Below, in pieces: positions 1-9,189 of a stretch of 11,752 nucleotides of DNA. The position numbers and the translations under genes are program-made. Each line of letters starts with the position of its first letter. The stretch's first letter is position 1. Under the pieces are notes generated by a model, which was not told the origin of the DNA, did no database searches, and saw nothing but the letters and a program-made list of their open reading frames with translations. This DNA is from Stereocaulon alpinum (Eukaryota; Ascomycota; Lecanoromycetes; Lecanorales; Stereocaulaceae): contig JAEUBA010000297.1 of NCBI GenBank assembly GCA_018257865.1, forward strand, positions 1 through 11,752, given 5' to 3'.

Positions 1-303
1 TTAAGTAGACTTTAGGAGTAGTAAAGACTACTAAGACTACCTAAATATAGGAGAACGTCTAAGTAGCCCTTACCTAATAAGGGATATACCCTACCTAAAA
101 ATACTATAGTATAATATATAGAGAAAGAAGGATATAGTAATAGTACTACTTCTTAAAAACGAAGATATAAAAGATATAGACGTATTAGCGATCTAGGAGC
201 TAGTATATAACCTAATAAATAGAACCTTATATAATACGAGTATAAGTAGATTCTACCTAGCCTACGGGGGAGACCTAGAGGCTAGGACGTACTTTTATAT
301 AAA
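1..303 (+). pseudogene. Tad1-type LINE, plus copy, 5' segment: end of ORF1 and start of ORF2 (endonuclease), RIP-degraded
   Basis: This is the left part of a non-LTR retrotransposon, cut by the window start and by the copia insertion at 304. ORF2 can be read from an ATA at 86, probably a RIP-mutated ATG. The frame gives the start of the APE-type endonuclease, with L-[stop]-Y-N followed by a run of basic residues. Next comes the D-V-L-A-I-[stop]-E block at 179-199; the TAG at 194-196 stands where this family has Gln, and the catalytic Glu codon 197-199 is intact. An overlapping frame upstream looks like the C-terminal end of ORF1. The endonuclease nicks genomic DNA to prime reverse transcription. 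After removal of the insertion and one target-repeat copy, the ORF2 frame continues exactly at 5655. There is not a single CA or TG dinucleotide in these 303 bases. The same sequence occurs on the minus strand at 11048-11350, with one extra base here near position 36. The family call is firm; the start codon is inferred. Confidence 0.8.
299..303. repeat. Left target-site duplication (ataaa) of the copia element
   Basis: The five bases before the 5' LTR match the five bases after the 3' LTR (5650-5654). The homologous minus-strand LINE has one uninterrupted copy of this site (near 11048-11060), which confirms that the duplication arose on insertion. Confidence 0.9.
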
Positions 304-514
304 TATCGGAATAACGTCGCTCCGCTCCGTAACTAGCGGCTTAGCGCTAACTCCTAGATAAAACACTATAGCTTAGCTAGCTAGATTCAAGATAATCCCT
401 AGTTTACCAAGCCTAATAGATACCCTGCGAATCAGGTTGTCTAGGGTAGGTAATAGGGGATTAAGCTACCTACTAATCGATACTACCTAGGCTAGCAGCT
501 AGGTTCTACCGACA
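304..514 (+). repeat. 5' LTR of the copia element (211 bp)
   Basis: It runs from TATCGG to CCGACA. A regular LTR would start TGTCGG, the exact inverse of CCGACA, so the first G was probably lost by RIP. It aligns without gaps to 5439-5649, with 11 differences by hand count (about 95% identical), all of them transitions. It contains a 10-bp palindrome, TTAGCGCTAA (341-350). An LTR normally holds the promoter and polyadenylation signals; I see no certain TATA box. Confidence 0.92.
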
Positions 515-599
515 CTAATTAGTTATCGACCTTAGATTAGTAAGGTAAAGAAAATTTTAACTGTAATACTAAAACCTTACCTATAATACTAGGCCTCCG

Positions 600-2090
600 C
601 TGTAACGCCTAACCCTACTATAACGCAACTAGCTACTAAAGAGCTATAGGAGGAGATAATTATATCGTTAGGAATCGTCCTCGACGACCCTAAAAAGACG
701 TTAAGCAACGCTCTAGGATTATTCGTTAGGTATATAACAAATTACTACTAAAATTACGAAGAAGAAGGGTACGATCTATAGCTAAACTTTATCTAAGACT
801 TCGGTAATTAGGATAAGGCCTTATTTAGGAAGGTAGACAAAGCGCTGATACGAGACCTTAGGAACCTCCTTTTTAACCGTAACGTCTATACGCCTAAGGA
901 TACGACTTACGTCTATAAACACTTAGTAAGGCTAGTAGACTAACCGACGTAGCCTGAATAGCCTACTAACGTACTAAAGCTAAAGAAGAAGTCCTATATT
1001 AATACTACTAGTAACTCTAACACGCCTAGCACGCCTACCCTAGGAAATAATTTTAACACCCCTACCTTAACCTTAGCTAAAATCGAAATACTAACTAGGA
1101 CTGCTACGCTATTTAATACGATATAATAGTAATATTAACGCTCCTAGATACCCTTCTAAACGGCCCTAATTAATAGTTTTTAAGATCTCCAACGCTATTA
1201 CTAATTACTAGGAGCAAAACCTTTCTCGAGAACTTACCGTATTAACTAAGCTCTATACGGACGAAATAAAATATAACGGAAGGAATAACTCCTTCGACTA
1301 TAAGCTAAAGATCTTCTTAACTACTACCTCTAACGTAGGGATACCGTCGACTAAGCTATATATAGCGTTTTAGTATATACTAGCCGGCGATATACTTAAT
1401 TTCTACTTTAGTAACTAATCTTCCTTCTTAGTAATAAACCTAGACTTACTACGGCTTACTTTTAAAGAAAACTTTAAAGGAAGAGAATACTAGATCGCCC
1501 GCCTTAATAAATAGAATAGCGTATCCTTGCAACTATTTATTAACTATAATAAAGATAAAACCTTAACGGAGTACCTAGACGCTATAATATTAAAACTAAG
1601 AGAGCTATAATATAGCCTAGACGAGAACCTTTATAGGGATAGCTTTATCTACTAGAAGATAATTACTACTTATAAGTCTATACCTACCTGCGAGATCGTC
1701 TGCCGAAAACTACTAGATACTATATAAAACCTTATCTAGGACCTCTAATTATCTATAGCCTTATAAGACCGCCGCAGCGTCTTATCGCTAAGCGAAACGA
1801 TATATATAGATCGTCGCTACCGAAACCGCGAATCTAGTAGTCGTAGCTAATTAAGATATCTAAGCAAGCTGAGATACGACTCTAATAATTCCAGTAATTT
1901 AACGAATAAAAAGCGATATTTTATCTGTAAAAAGGAAGGTTACTAGTTAACTAATTACCCTAAGGAAGAACGTTAACGCAGTATTAAGCAATATATCACC
2001 GACGCCGAAGGCGAAAAGGAAGGCGATAGCGAAGGCAGTACTACTAAAGATACTACTAACGATCAACCTAGTAATCCACCTAATTAAGGT
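600..2090 (+). pseudogene. gag: copia gag (nucleocapsid) with degenerate zinc knuckle
   Basis: Gag forms the virus-like particle and binds element RNA. Two frames carry it. The first, from about 600 to 1190, shows K-E-L-[stop]-E-E, then S-L-G-I-V-L-D-D-P-K-K and a Thr/Asn/Pro-rich stretch. The second, from about 1190-1230 onward, starts with S-R-E-L-T-V-L-T-K-L-Y and continues into pol. The switch implies one indel near 1190-1230. The second part is a typical fungal copia gag domain (Y-x-G-R-N-x-S-F-D-Y-K-L, later S-R-S). It ends in a zinc knuckle at 1917-1958 with C-x2-C-x4-H/C-x4-H/C spacing. Three of the four ligand codons now read Tyr (TAT/TAC); only the TGT at 1926-1928 is still Cys. Numerous TAG/TAA codons replace Gln and Trp. 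Acidic, Gly/Ser-rich sequence at 1990-2090 leads into protease. The true start is not visible because ATG codons have been destroyed. Confidence 0.8.
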
Positions 2091-2099
2091 AACGGTAAG

Positions 2100-5000
2100 G
2101 TGTTTCTAATATTAATAGGTGCAATTAATAGTAAGGCTGTATACCAAAAGCTAGCTAATTAGGCGACTTTATATACCGTTACTAAGGCGCTGTCCATCTA
2201 GGATAATATTAATATTAATATCTAGGGAGAAGTAACCTACCGCCCTACGAAAAGATACGGCGATAGCTACTTCTACGGCCTTATAATTAACACCGGCGCT
2301 ACCTATAACTCGTTAGTAGGCTATAGCTAATACTTAGCACTACGGCGTAAGTAAAACGTTAATATTAACACCGATAAGGCTGGTAGTACTAGATTTAAAT
2401 TCGGTATTAGCGACGCCTTATCTAGAGGTACTATTACCGTCTAATTACTAATTAGTATTATCGAATTCTATATTATCGACGCTAATATACTATTCCTTCT
2501 CTGCTTATAAGACTTCGACTAGGCAGGGTTTTATTTTAATAATCTAACTAACTGCCTAGTTAGCGGTAATAGGTAAGTCCCTATCGTAAGGCTATACGGT
2601 TACCTATCCCTTATATAGGGAACGTCGCTAGTAAACGCCTATATTAACGCCTATACTAATAACGGCGTTATAAGCAGCTAATTAATAGAGTAGGATCTTC
2701 AACGTCTATACCGCCGCTTCAGCCACCTATCGATAATACGCTTAGTACGCCTGCTAAAGCGCTTTAGCTACTATTTCGACTAAGACGCTATTAACCGACT
2801 CGGTAAGTTCTGCTTAACTTACTAGAAATATAGAAGATCGCTAGGAAGGTTTAAATTTACTATTAAAAACGACCTATAATTTAATTACTTAGTAATAATT
2901 AATATTATATACTTAAATAGCCCTGCCCTCTCGGTCCTATATATAGTCGACGAGGCTACGCGTTTCCAAACCGCCCGCTTCCTTAAAGATATTTTAGCGG
3001 AGACGGTCTAGGATACGCTGCGAGCCTGCTGGATTAATACTTATATTAGACTACCGGATATACTAGTCTACGATGCTAGCAAGTAATTTATTAGCACCGA
3101 ATTCGTCTCTAAGGTAAAGGGGATAGTAATTAAGTTGAAATACGTCCTAGTTAAAGTATACTACTTAATTAGTCTAGTTAAACGCTACTACGTACCTCTT
3201 AGGCGTGCTTATAATATTATCCGAGAAGACCTACTATTACTAGGTAAGTAATTCGTCTTATAAATCGCTGTTAAGGTAATTAATAATATAGCTAGACCTA
3301 ATAGGCTAACTCCTACGCTACTTCTATTCGGTATATTTCTAAAGCTTACTAAATTAGACCCTATATACCTATTAATTGCGGAACGAGGCAAGGCTATTAA
3401 ACGCGTAATAAAAGAAGCGTTAGAATTATTAGTAAAAAGAGACGTTACCGAAGCCTTACGCCACCGTAATAGTCTATAAAGCGACGTAATTTTAGATACT
3501 CCTATTAGTAGCAACGTCCTAGTATAGCGAAAAGGTAAAGGATAGAAAGGGCCCTACTAATTACTCGCTATAAACGACTAAGCTTATATAGTTAAACTTA
3601 GTAGCGAACCTATAATATTTTAAATTACCTCAGCTAAGCCTTACTTAGTTAAATTAACTAATAAAATACCTCCTATACCTTAAGTAAACCTACTAACCGA
3701 GGAAGCTACTGCTATACGCTAGAATCCGTAGCGATAGCGATACCTACCTGCCCGCTACGCCTACCTTACTAATAAGGAGTAATTAGATATCGAGCTATTA
3801 ATAAAGCTCTGATTAGAAGGCGCTATTTGGTTACTAAATAGCCTATTCGTCGACTCTCGCCGAAAGGAGATTAACGGCCTTATTACTAAAGGAGTCTTTA
3901 AGATTATTAGTAAATAGGATATACTGCTAAATACTTATATCTTTAGCTGCTGATTCGTCGATAATATTAAGTAGGATAGCGCTATACTATTCGAAAAGTC
4001 TAGACTAGTCGTCTAAGCTTATAATAATAAAGGTAAGGAGGTACTAACGTAGTCGCTAACGATCTAACGCGCTAGCTAACGCCTTATTATTTACCTCGCC
4101 GTAATTCTACTACGAGACCTCTATATACGCGATATCTTATAAGCTTATATATAGTCGACTTTAGTACTAAGCCGCCTAGTCTATATAAAACCGCCGTAAG
4201 GTACTAACCTAGGAGATAATATACTAAAAGTAGTCCGCCTACTATATAGCGTCCTAAAGGCAGGGACGTATTAGTTTAAGACCTACTATACTAAGAGGCT
4301 AGGCCTTACTGTCTCCTTATTTAATCCCTACTTAATATTCTCTAAGTAGGTAATTATTAGCCTATAAACTAACGACTCCCTATTTTACGGAACAGCCGAA
4401 TACTTAGAGCTAGAAGAGTAAGTACGCCTTAATATAGGCTTCCCAGCAAAGCTAATTAAGAAGCTGGATAAAGAAAAAGACCTCCGATTTAATAGCACTA
4501 CTATTTCTAGTAACGGCGATATTCTAAAGCTCTCCCAGCAACGGTAGTACAGTAAAATTAACACAATCGACACCGCTAGCGATATTAAATCGCAATATAT
4601 TAAGGAAAGGGCCTAAGGCGCCTATATAGCCTCTATATATTAACTAGAGATAGCCTTTACACTGTCTAAAGCAGCCTAAATTACTTAACTAGCGAAAGAA
4701 GACGCTGATTAGTTAAATAAATAGCTGAATTAGTAGAAGGAAAACGACCGCTACAGCCTATAATTTATTAAGCTTGCTTTAGAGAAGCTGAAACTATTAG
4801 TCTTTGTCGATACGGCCTTCGCTAATAACGCTAACCTCAGCTCCTAGATTAGATACGTTATCGTCCTTACTAATAAGTAATAGCTTAATAAATCGACTAT
4901 TAATATTAGCGGTAATATTATCTACTAGAGCAGCACTAAATATAAGAGAGTTATAAGATCGGTACTAGCTTCAGAGCTATATATAATAGTAGTAGGGTTC

Positions 5001-5438
5001 GATATTACTACCGCCCTATAATCTACTATTAAAGGTATTACCTAAGTAAAGATTCCGCTAATCCTAGATACCGACTCCTACTTACTATACGATTATATTA
5101 TACGCCTTAGTACCACCGCTAAGAAACGCCTAATAATCGATATAATAGGACTACGGTAGTCCTATAAGAGAAGGGAAATTAATAAGGTACGGTAGATTAA
5201 TAGAAATTATAACCTAGTAGACGCTATAACTAAGGAGCGCTACTACTAGGCTTTAAAGTAATTAGTAGATAATAACGCTATCGAGCTAAAGATAAACGCC
5301 TAAGTAGAAAGGGAAGCTATAATCTAACTAATTAAATTACAGCGTTACTTAGCCTTATAGGCCCGTTTCTATACTAGCTAATTACTAGATTTAGCGTCGA
5401 TTAGTACTGTTTTTTCGACTTTCTAAAACTTTTGCTAG
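2100..5438 (+). pseudogene. pol: copia pol polyprotein: protease, integrase, reverse transcriptase, RNase H
   Basis: One frame continues from gag to a TAG right before the 3' LTR. Protease: N-T-G-A at 2289-2300, where the catalytic Asp is now Asn. Integrase: an H-x4-H pair at 2709-2726 with the first His now Tyr; C-x2-C at 2811-2822 with the second Cys now Tyr; then the catalytic core. In the core the first Asp is now Asn (2901-2903), the second Asp is kept (3072-3074), and the Glu is now Lys (3180-3182), with the usual 35-residue spacing between the last two. Reverse transcriptase: F-E-K-S-R-L-V-V near 3990, motif A Asp kept in I-R-D-I-L (4131-4133), and the active-site Asp pair in the Q-T-D-D-S block now Asn-Asp (4371-4376). 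RNase H: F-V-D-T-A-F-A-N-N at 4803-4829, then V-L-A-S-E-L-Y, D-T-D-S and a C-terminal A-D-A-M-T-K-like block. The domain order and motifs are those of fungal copia elements. It is dead: many Gln/Trp codons are stops and several catalytic residues are lost. The frame itself is intact, as expected from point mutation only. Confidence 0.9.
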
Positions 5439-5649
5439 TATCGGAATAATATCGCTCCGCTCCGTAACTAGCGGCTTAGCGCTAACTCCTAGATAAAACA
5501 CTATAGCTTAACTAGCTAGATTTAAGATAATCCCTAGTTTACTAAGCCTAATAGACACCCTGCGAATTAGGTTGTCTAGGGTAAGTAATAGGGGATCAAG
5601 CTACCTACTAATCAGTACTACCTAGGCTAGCAGCTAGGTTCTACCGACA
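5439..5649 (+). repeat. 3' LTR of the copia element (211 bp)
   Basis: Same length as the 5' LTR and gapless against it. The 11 mismatches are all C/T or G/A. The start (TATCGG) carries the same TG-to-TA change as the 5' LTR, and the end is the conserved CCGACA. The palindrome TTAGCGCTAA is at 5476-5485. The pol stop lies directly before it. Confidence 0.92.
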
Positions 5650-5654
5650 ATAAA
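5650..5654. repeat. Right target-site duplication (ataaa) of the copia element
   Basis: Matches 299-303. Directly after it the LINE sequence and its ORF2 reading frame resume. Confidence 0.9.
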
Positions 5655-7514
5655 TAAAAGGATAGACCCCGACGACTAGGGGGTAGTATACCGGGAGGGC
5701 GACTTATACTCGTTATAGATTTAGACTAGGAGAACCTAAAATAACGCTAACGCTAAAAATAAGAACGCTAGGGAGCTACTAGTAGAGAGGGTATAGGTAT
5801 ATAACGCCTATAACCCTTTACTAGTAAGCTATATATCGGTAGATAGCCCTATAACTATCCTAAAGCTGAAGGAGGCCTTAGAAAACGAGGGCGAGTATAT
5901 TATAGTAGGGGATTTTAACCTATACTACCCCTACTAGAATAATCCTAGACGAACTATATACTACGTAATAGCAGATAAGTTACTAGAGGTAGTAGGAGAA
6001 AAAGGTATAGATCTTAGGCTACCGGAGAAGTCGATTATATAGTAAAATAGAGGCTTAGAGAGTACTATTAACCTTATATTCCTAACTAAGGGCGCGTATA
6101 ATACGATAGCGAAGTACGGGGTAAGAGATAACCTTAATATAGAGTCGGATTATATACTAATTATAACGGAGCTAGAATAGACCTAAAGCGAACGTTAAGT
6201 ACGCTAGAAGAGAGCTTAGAAAAGGATAGAGATAAAGGCGACTAGCGAAGAGATCTAGAAATATATAAGGATTATAAATAAAGTTATAGGTAGATACCTA
6301 TTAGACTCGGAAGAGGTAATTAATCTATATATCGATAAGCTTATAGCTATACTATAGGAGGTAGTAGAGAATACTATCCTATATAAGGAGCAGTATATAG
6401 GAGCTAAACTATACTAGAATAGGGCGTATATAAGAGTTACTAAGGTATTATAGGTAGCGCTTAAGGCCTATCGCTATAGTAGAAATATATAAACTAAGGA
6501 GGCCCTCTACTAGGCTAAAAGGAAAAAGGTTACTACCCTACGGAAAACTTAGATAATAGCTTTCTAAGAGGGGGTCTATAAAGCGTCGCTAAGACTAGGA
6601 GGAGTATAGTAACTCGCTAAGTAGGGAAGGGAGAGGAGTATATATTCTAAAAAGCTACTATAATTCCCAGCTATTAAAGATAGAAACGGGAATAAGGCGA
6701 TAGACTTTAAAGGGAAGGTAAAGGCCCTAAAAAGGGTCCTCTTCCTACCTCTACCCCTAGTAGACCTAGCGGACGTTAAGGGAGCTAGTTACCTAAAGCC
6801 TATTATAATAGATAGCGAGATTACTATAAAGGAGGTAAGAGACGCGATCTAGTACTTAGTAGCAGATAAGGCCCTAGGAATTTTAGAAATCCTAAATAGA
6901 TTCCTAAGGGCAGTATATAAGGAAATAGGGGAGACCTTTAGGAGGGTATTTTAAGCGTATCTAAACCGTAGATACTACCTAAAGAAATTCCGCGAAGCGA
7001 ATATAGTAATACTAAAGAAGCTAAAGAAAACCGACTACTCCGAACCTAAAGCTTATCAACCTATTATACTACTAGATATACTCGGAAAGGTATTAGAGAT
7101 AGTAATAGTAAAACGACTTAGTAGAATAGCTAAAGCGAATCACCTACTCCTAGAATATTAGATAGGAGGTAGGAAGAGATATTTAGTAGAATTAGCCCTA
7201 AAGACTATTATAGACTCGATCTATATAATATAGAACTAAGGGAAGGATAATATAGCGAGCCTACTATTACTAGATATAGCGGGGGTATTTAATAATATAT
7301 CCTATAAAAGGCTACTCTATAACCTAAGGATAAAAGGAATCCCTAAGAGGATTATCCGATAGACTATAAGCTTCCTTAAGGATAGAGTAATATTAATAAC
7401 TCTAGGAGGTAAGACTAGCCTAATTAAGGCGGTAGAGACGGGGATTCCGTAAGGATTACTAATATCGCTAATCTTATTCCTCTTCTTTAATATAACACTA
7501 ATTAAAGTATACTT
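5655..7514 (+). pseudogene. Tad1-type LINE, plus copy, 3' segment: endonuclease and first half of reverse transcriptase
   Basis: This continues the ORF2 interrupted at 303; the frame from 86 is kept across the excised insertion to at least 7450. Endonuclease: G-D-F-N-L-Y-Y at 5908-5928 (the two Tyr probably were His), and S-T-I-N-L-I-F at 6061-6081, where the family has Asp instead of Asn. Reverse transcriptase: an E-P-K-A-Y-x-P-I block near 7050 and motif A L-L-D-I-A-G-V-F-N-N with the first catalytic Asp kept (7273-7275). Motif B is G-I-P-[stop]-G at 7441-7455, followed by I-L-F-L-F-F-N. The homology to the minus copy stops at 7514, before the catalytic Asp-Asp box (motif C), where the tail of the minus LINE begins. 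So this copy lacks the end of RT and all downstream parts. Frame preservation over more than 2 kb with only point mutations indicates RIP rather than random decay. I count nine CA/TG dinucleotides outside the tail. Confidence 0.88.
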
Positions 7515-7526
7515 GATTGATTGATT
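7513..7526 (-). repeat. 3' tail of the minus LINE: (TCAA)3 short tandem repeat
   Basis: The plus strand reads ttga three times (7513-7524) and then tt. On the minus strand this is the 3' end of the LINE, a TCAA-repeat tail instead of poly(A), as made by target-primed reverse transcription in several LINE groups. The first two bases (7513-7514) could belong to either element. Its CpA sites are unmutated although neighbouring sequence has lost almost all of them. Confidence 0.7.
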
Positions 7527-7748
7527 TATACGCCTATTCTAGTATCTATATATACTAATAAGGGTATTCTTTTATATAATTAGTAAATCTAGGGGGCTAT
7601 AAGCCCTCTAGACGTAAAAGAAACCTTTTTAGGGTCGCCCCTTCTAGCTAAAAACTTTCGCTTATTAGCTTACCTATTACTCTACTCTACCTATCTAACC
7701 TTACTACTAGGCTCTATAATACTAGTAACTATAGTCTCCTTTACCCTA
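7527..7748 (-). other. 3' UTR of the minus LINE
   Basis: This lies between the probable end of ORF2 (TAG at 7749-7751) and the tail. I see no coding character in it. It holds the hairpin at 7588-7612. The exact ORF2 stop is uncertain, since RIP creates TAG/TAA codons, so the UTR may be shorter or longer. Confidence 0.5.
7588..7612 (-). promoter_or_regulatory. Hairpin in the LINE 3' UTR
   Basis: Arms 7588-7598 and 7602-7612 pair over 11 positions with one imperfect pair (7593/7607) around a 3-base loop. The position, about 65-75 bases from the tail, and the short-repeat tail fit the 3' stem-loops that the reverse transcriptase of stringent LINEs recognises. The structure is seen in the sequence; the role is inferred. 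Confidence 0.45.
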
Positions 7749-8021
7749 CTAGGCCCTATAATACTCCAGTAGCTCTACTACCTTTAGCTTTACCTTATAC
7801 TTAGGCTTCTTTATCTTTAGGGTTTTTATTATTAGTTCTACTCTAATAGGGAGTTTAGACTAGGAAAGCTATTCCCTAGCTAGTTAGTATTATATTAGAA
7901 ATCCTAATTAGACTAGCTATCTTACTACTACCCTTATACTATTAACTTTAGCTAGTATAGTCCTAATATTATAAGTCCCTACCTCCTTAATAAGTTCTCT
8001 TTAAGTATCGCTAAGCTTTAG

Positions 8022-8072
8022 GTAGTATAGGAGAATATACTTTATATCTTAATTTCTCTAATTATAGCTATA
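8022..8072 (-). other. Degenerate C-terminal zinc finger of LINE ORF2 (all ligands now Tyr)
   Basis: Seventeen codons with the exact C-x-C-x8-H-x4-C spacing seen at the end of fungal LINE ORF2 proteins. Every Cys/His codon now reads TAT or TAC, as expected from TG-to-TA and CA-to-TA changes. It follows a typical F-N-Y-F-L-Y-K-A-K block. The finger is thought to help bind element RNA or DNA. Confidence 0.65.
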
Positions 8073-9140
8073 GCGAGCGCTACGAATCCTTAGTACTTTC
8101 GCTTTATATAAGAAGTAGTTAAACCTATTTTTACTACTTTAGAATTAGACTACTATTAAGCTTTCTACCTTCTTTAATTTTAGGTAGTAGTTATACCTAT
8201 CTCTAAATAATATCTCCTTTTAAATAGGTATATAAGAGTATTTAGGGATAGCCTCTTTATATACCTCCTACTATTTAGTCTACTTTATTATCGCCTAACT
8301 TCTTATTTTTTTAGCTAGGATACCTATATCTTAGTACTCCTTAATATCTATTTCTAAGTTATATTAATATACTTTCTACCTTATTATTATTAATACTTAG
8401 TCCTAATCTTTCGCTTTAAGCTCCTAAAGGGCCTATACCTCCTTCTTTAATAATAGGGTAAGGCGTATTAGGCGCGCCCTCCCTCTTTTTCCCTATAATC
8501 TCTAATAGATTATACGGTTACCTTTAATTATTAGGTTATAGATCCCCCTTAGTACTTAATATCTTATAACTAAAGTATCTAACTAAGTCTAAATAGGAGG
8601 GATAACCGCCTCTACCTTTAAGACTTAGACTAGTATTACTCTATATACTCTAAGTACTATCCTTAGATAGTTATTCTATATTATTACTAGTATTTTAATA
8701 TACTTTCCTACTACTCCTAGTTCTCTAGTAGGGGTATACTAGATTAGTATAGTAAATATAAGTATAGGTTTTACTACTATACTATATATTATCCTATATT
8801 TCTTAAACGTAGCTCCTTAGGTTAATCCGGCTAGGTACTTAATCGCTTAGGCTTAAGTAGCTACTTTTACCTTTACCTACGCTATATAGGGGCCCTAGCG
8901 GAGCTTAGTATTAATATATAGCCTAAGGATCCTAATACTCGCCTCCGGTATAACCTCCGCGCCGCTAAATTATACTATCTCTTTTATATTAAACCTCTTA
9001 GGCGTTCGCGATAGATATACTAGTTTATACTTTTAGGGTATAAATATCGCTCCGTATATTTCTACCTATATTAGATAGAGCTTATAGGCTTATTCTAGCT
9101 ATCTATAGTTCGTTTCCGTCGATTTACTATATACTAGTAG

Positions 9141-9158
9141 GTATACGTCGTCTATAAA
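9141..9158 (-). other. RT motif C (F-I-D-D-V-Y) of the minus LINE
   Basis: This is the catalytic Asp-Asp box of the reverse transcriptase. It survives RIP because GAC codons followed by G contain no CpA or TpG. The plus LINE copy breaks off just before this motif, so it is present only here. Confidence 0.8.
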
Positions 9159-9189
9159 CCCTCCTACTTATACTAGGATTTTTACTTTT

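Larger units (their letters stand above)
304..5649 (+). mobile_element. Ty1/copia LTR retrotransposon, structurally complete, RIP-inactivated, nested in a LINE
   Basis: This is a 5346-bp element with two 211-bp LTRs, a 5-bp target duplication and an internal region encoding gag, protease, integrase, reverse transcriptase and RNase H in that order. Integrase before reverse transcriptase defines the copia superfamily. It sits inside the endonuclease region of a Tad1-type LINE and has the same orientation. The coding frames can be followed from about 600 to 5438 but are broken by many TAA/TAG codons where Gln or Trp is expected, plus one frameshift in gag. Several catalytic residues are changed by G-to-A or C-to-T. 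It therefore cannot move by itself. It retains more CA/TG than the surrounding LINE. The leader (515 to about 600) holds no gene. The primer-binding site is not clear: the sequence just after the LTR (515-531) has no obvious match to a primer tRNA. No clear purine tract precedes the 3' LTR. Confidence 0.93.

Noticed and set aside
341..350. Palindrome TTAGCGCTAA in the LTRs as a regulatory site
   Set aside because: Present in both LTRs, but a 10-bp palindrome is weak evidence and no known binding site is implied.
515..531. Primer-binding site after the 5' LTR
   Set aside because: The position is right, but I could not match the sequence to a known primer tRNA end or to the initiator-tRNA anticodon arm convincingly.
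3209..3514. Open frame of 101 codons on the minus strand
   Set aside because: It lies antisense to the copia integrase, starts with TTG, and has no recognisable domain. It is open only because G-to-A and C-to-T changes thinned stop codons on that strand.
4385..4573. Open frame of 62 codons on the minus strand
   Set aside because: Antisense to the copia reverse transcriptase, starts with GTG, Ser/Leu-rich shadow with no support as a gene.
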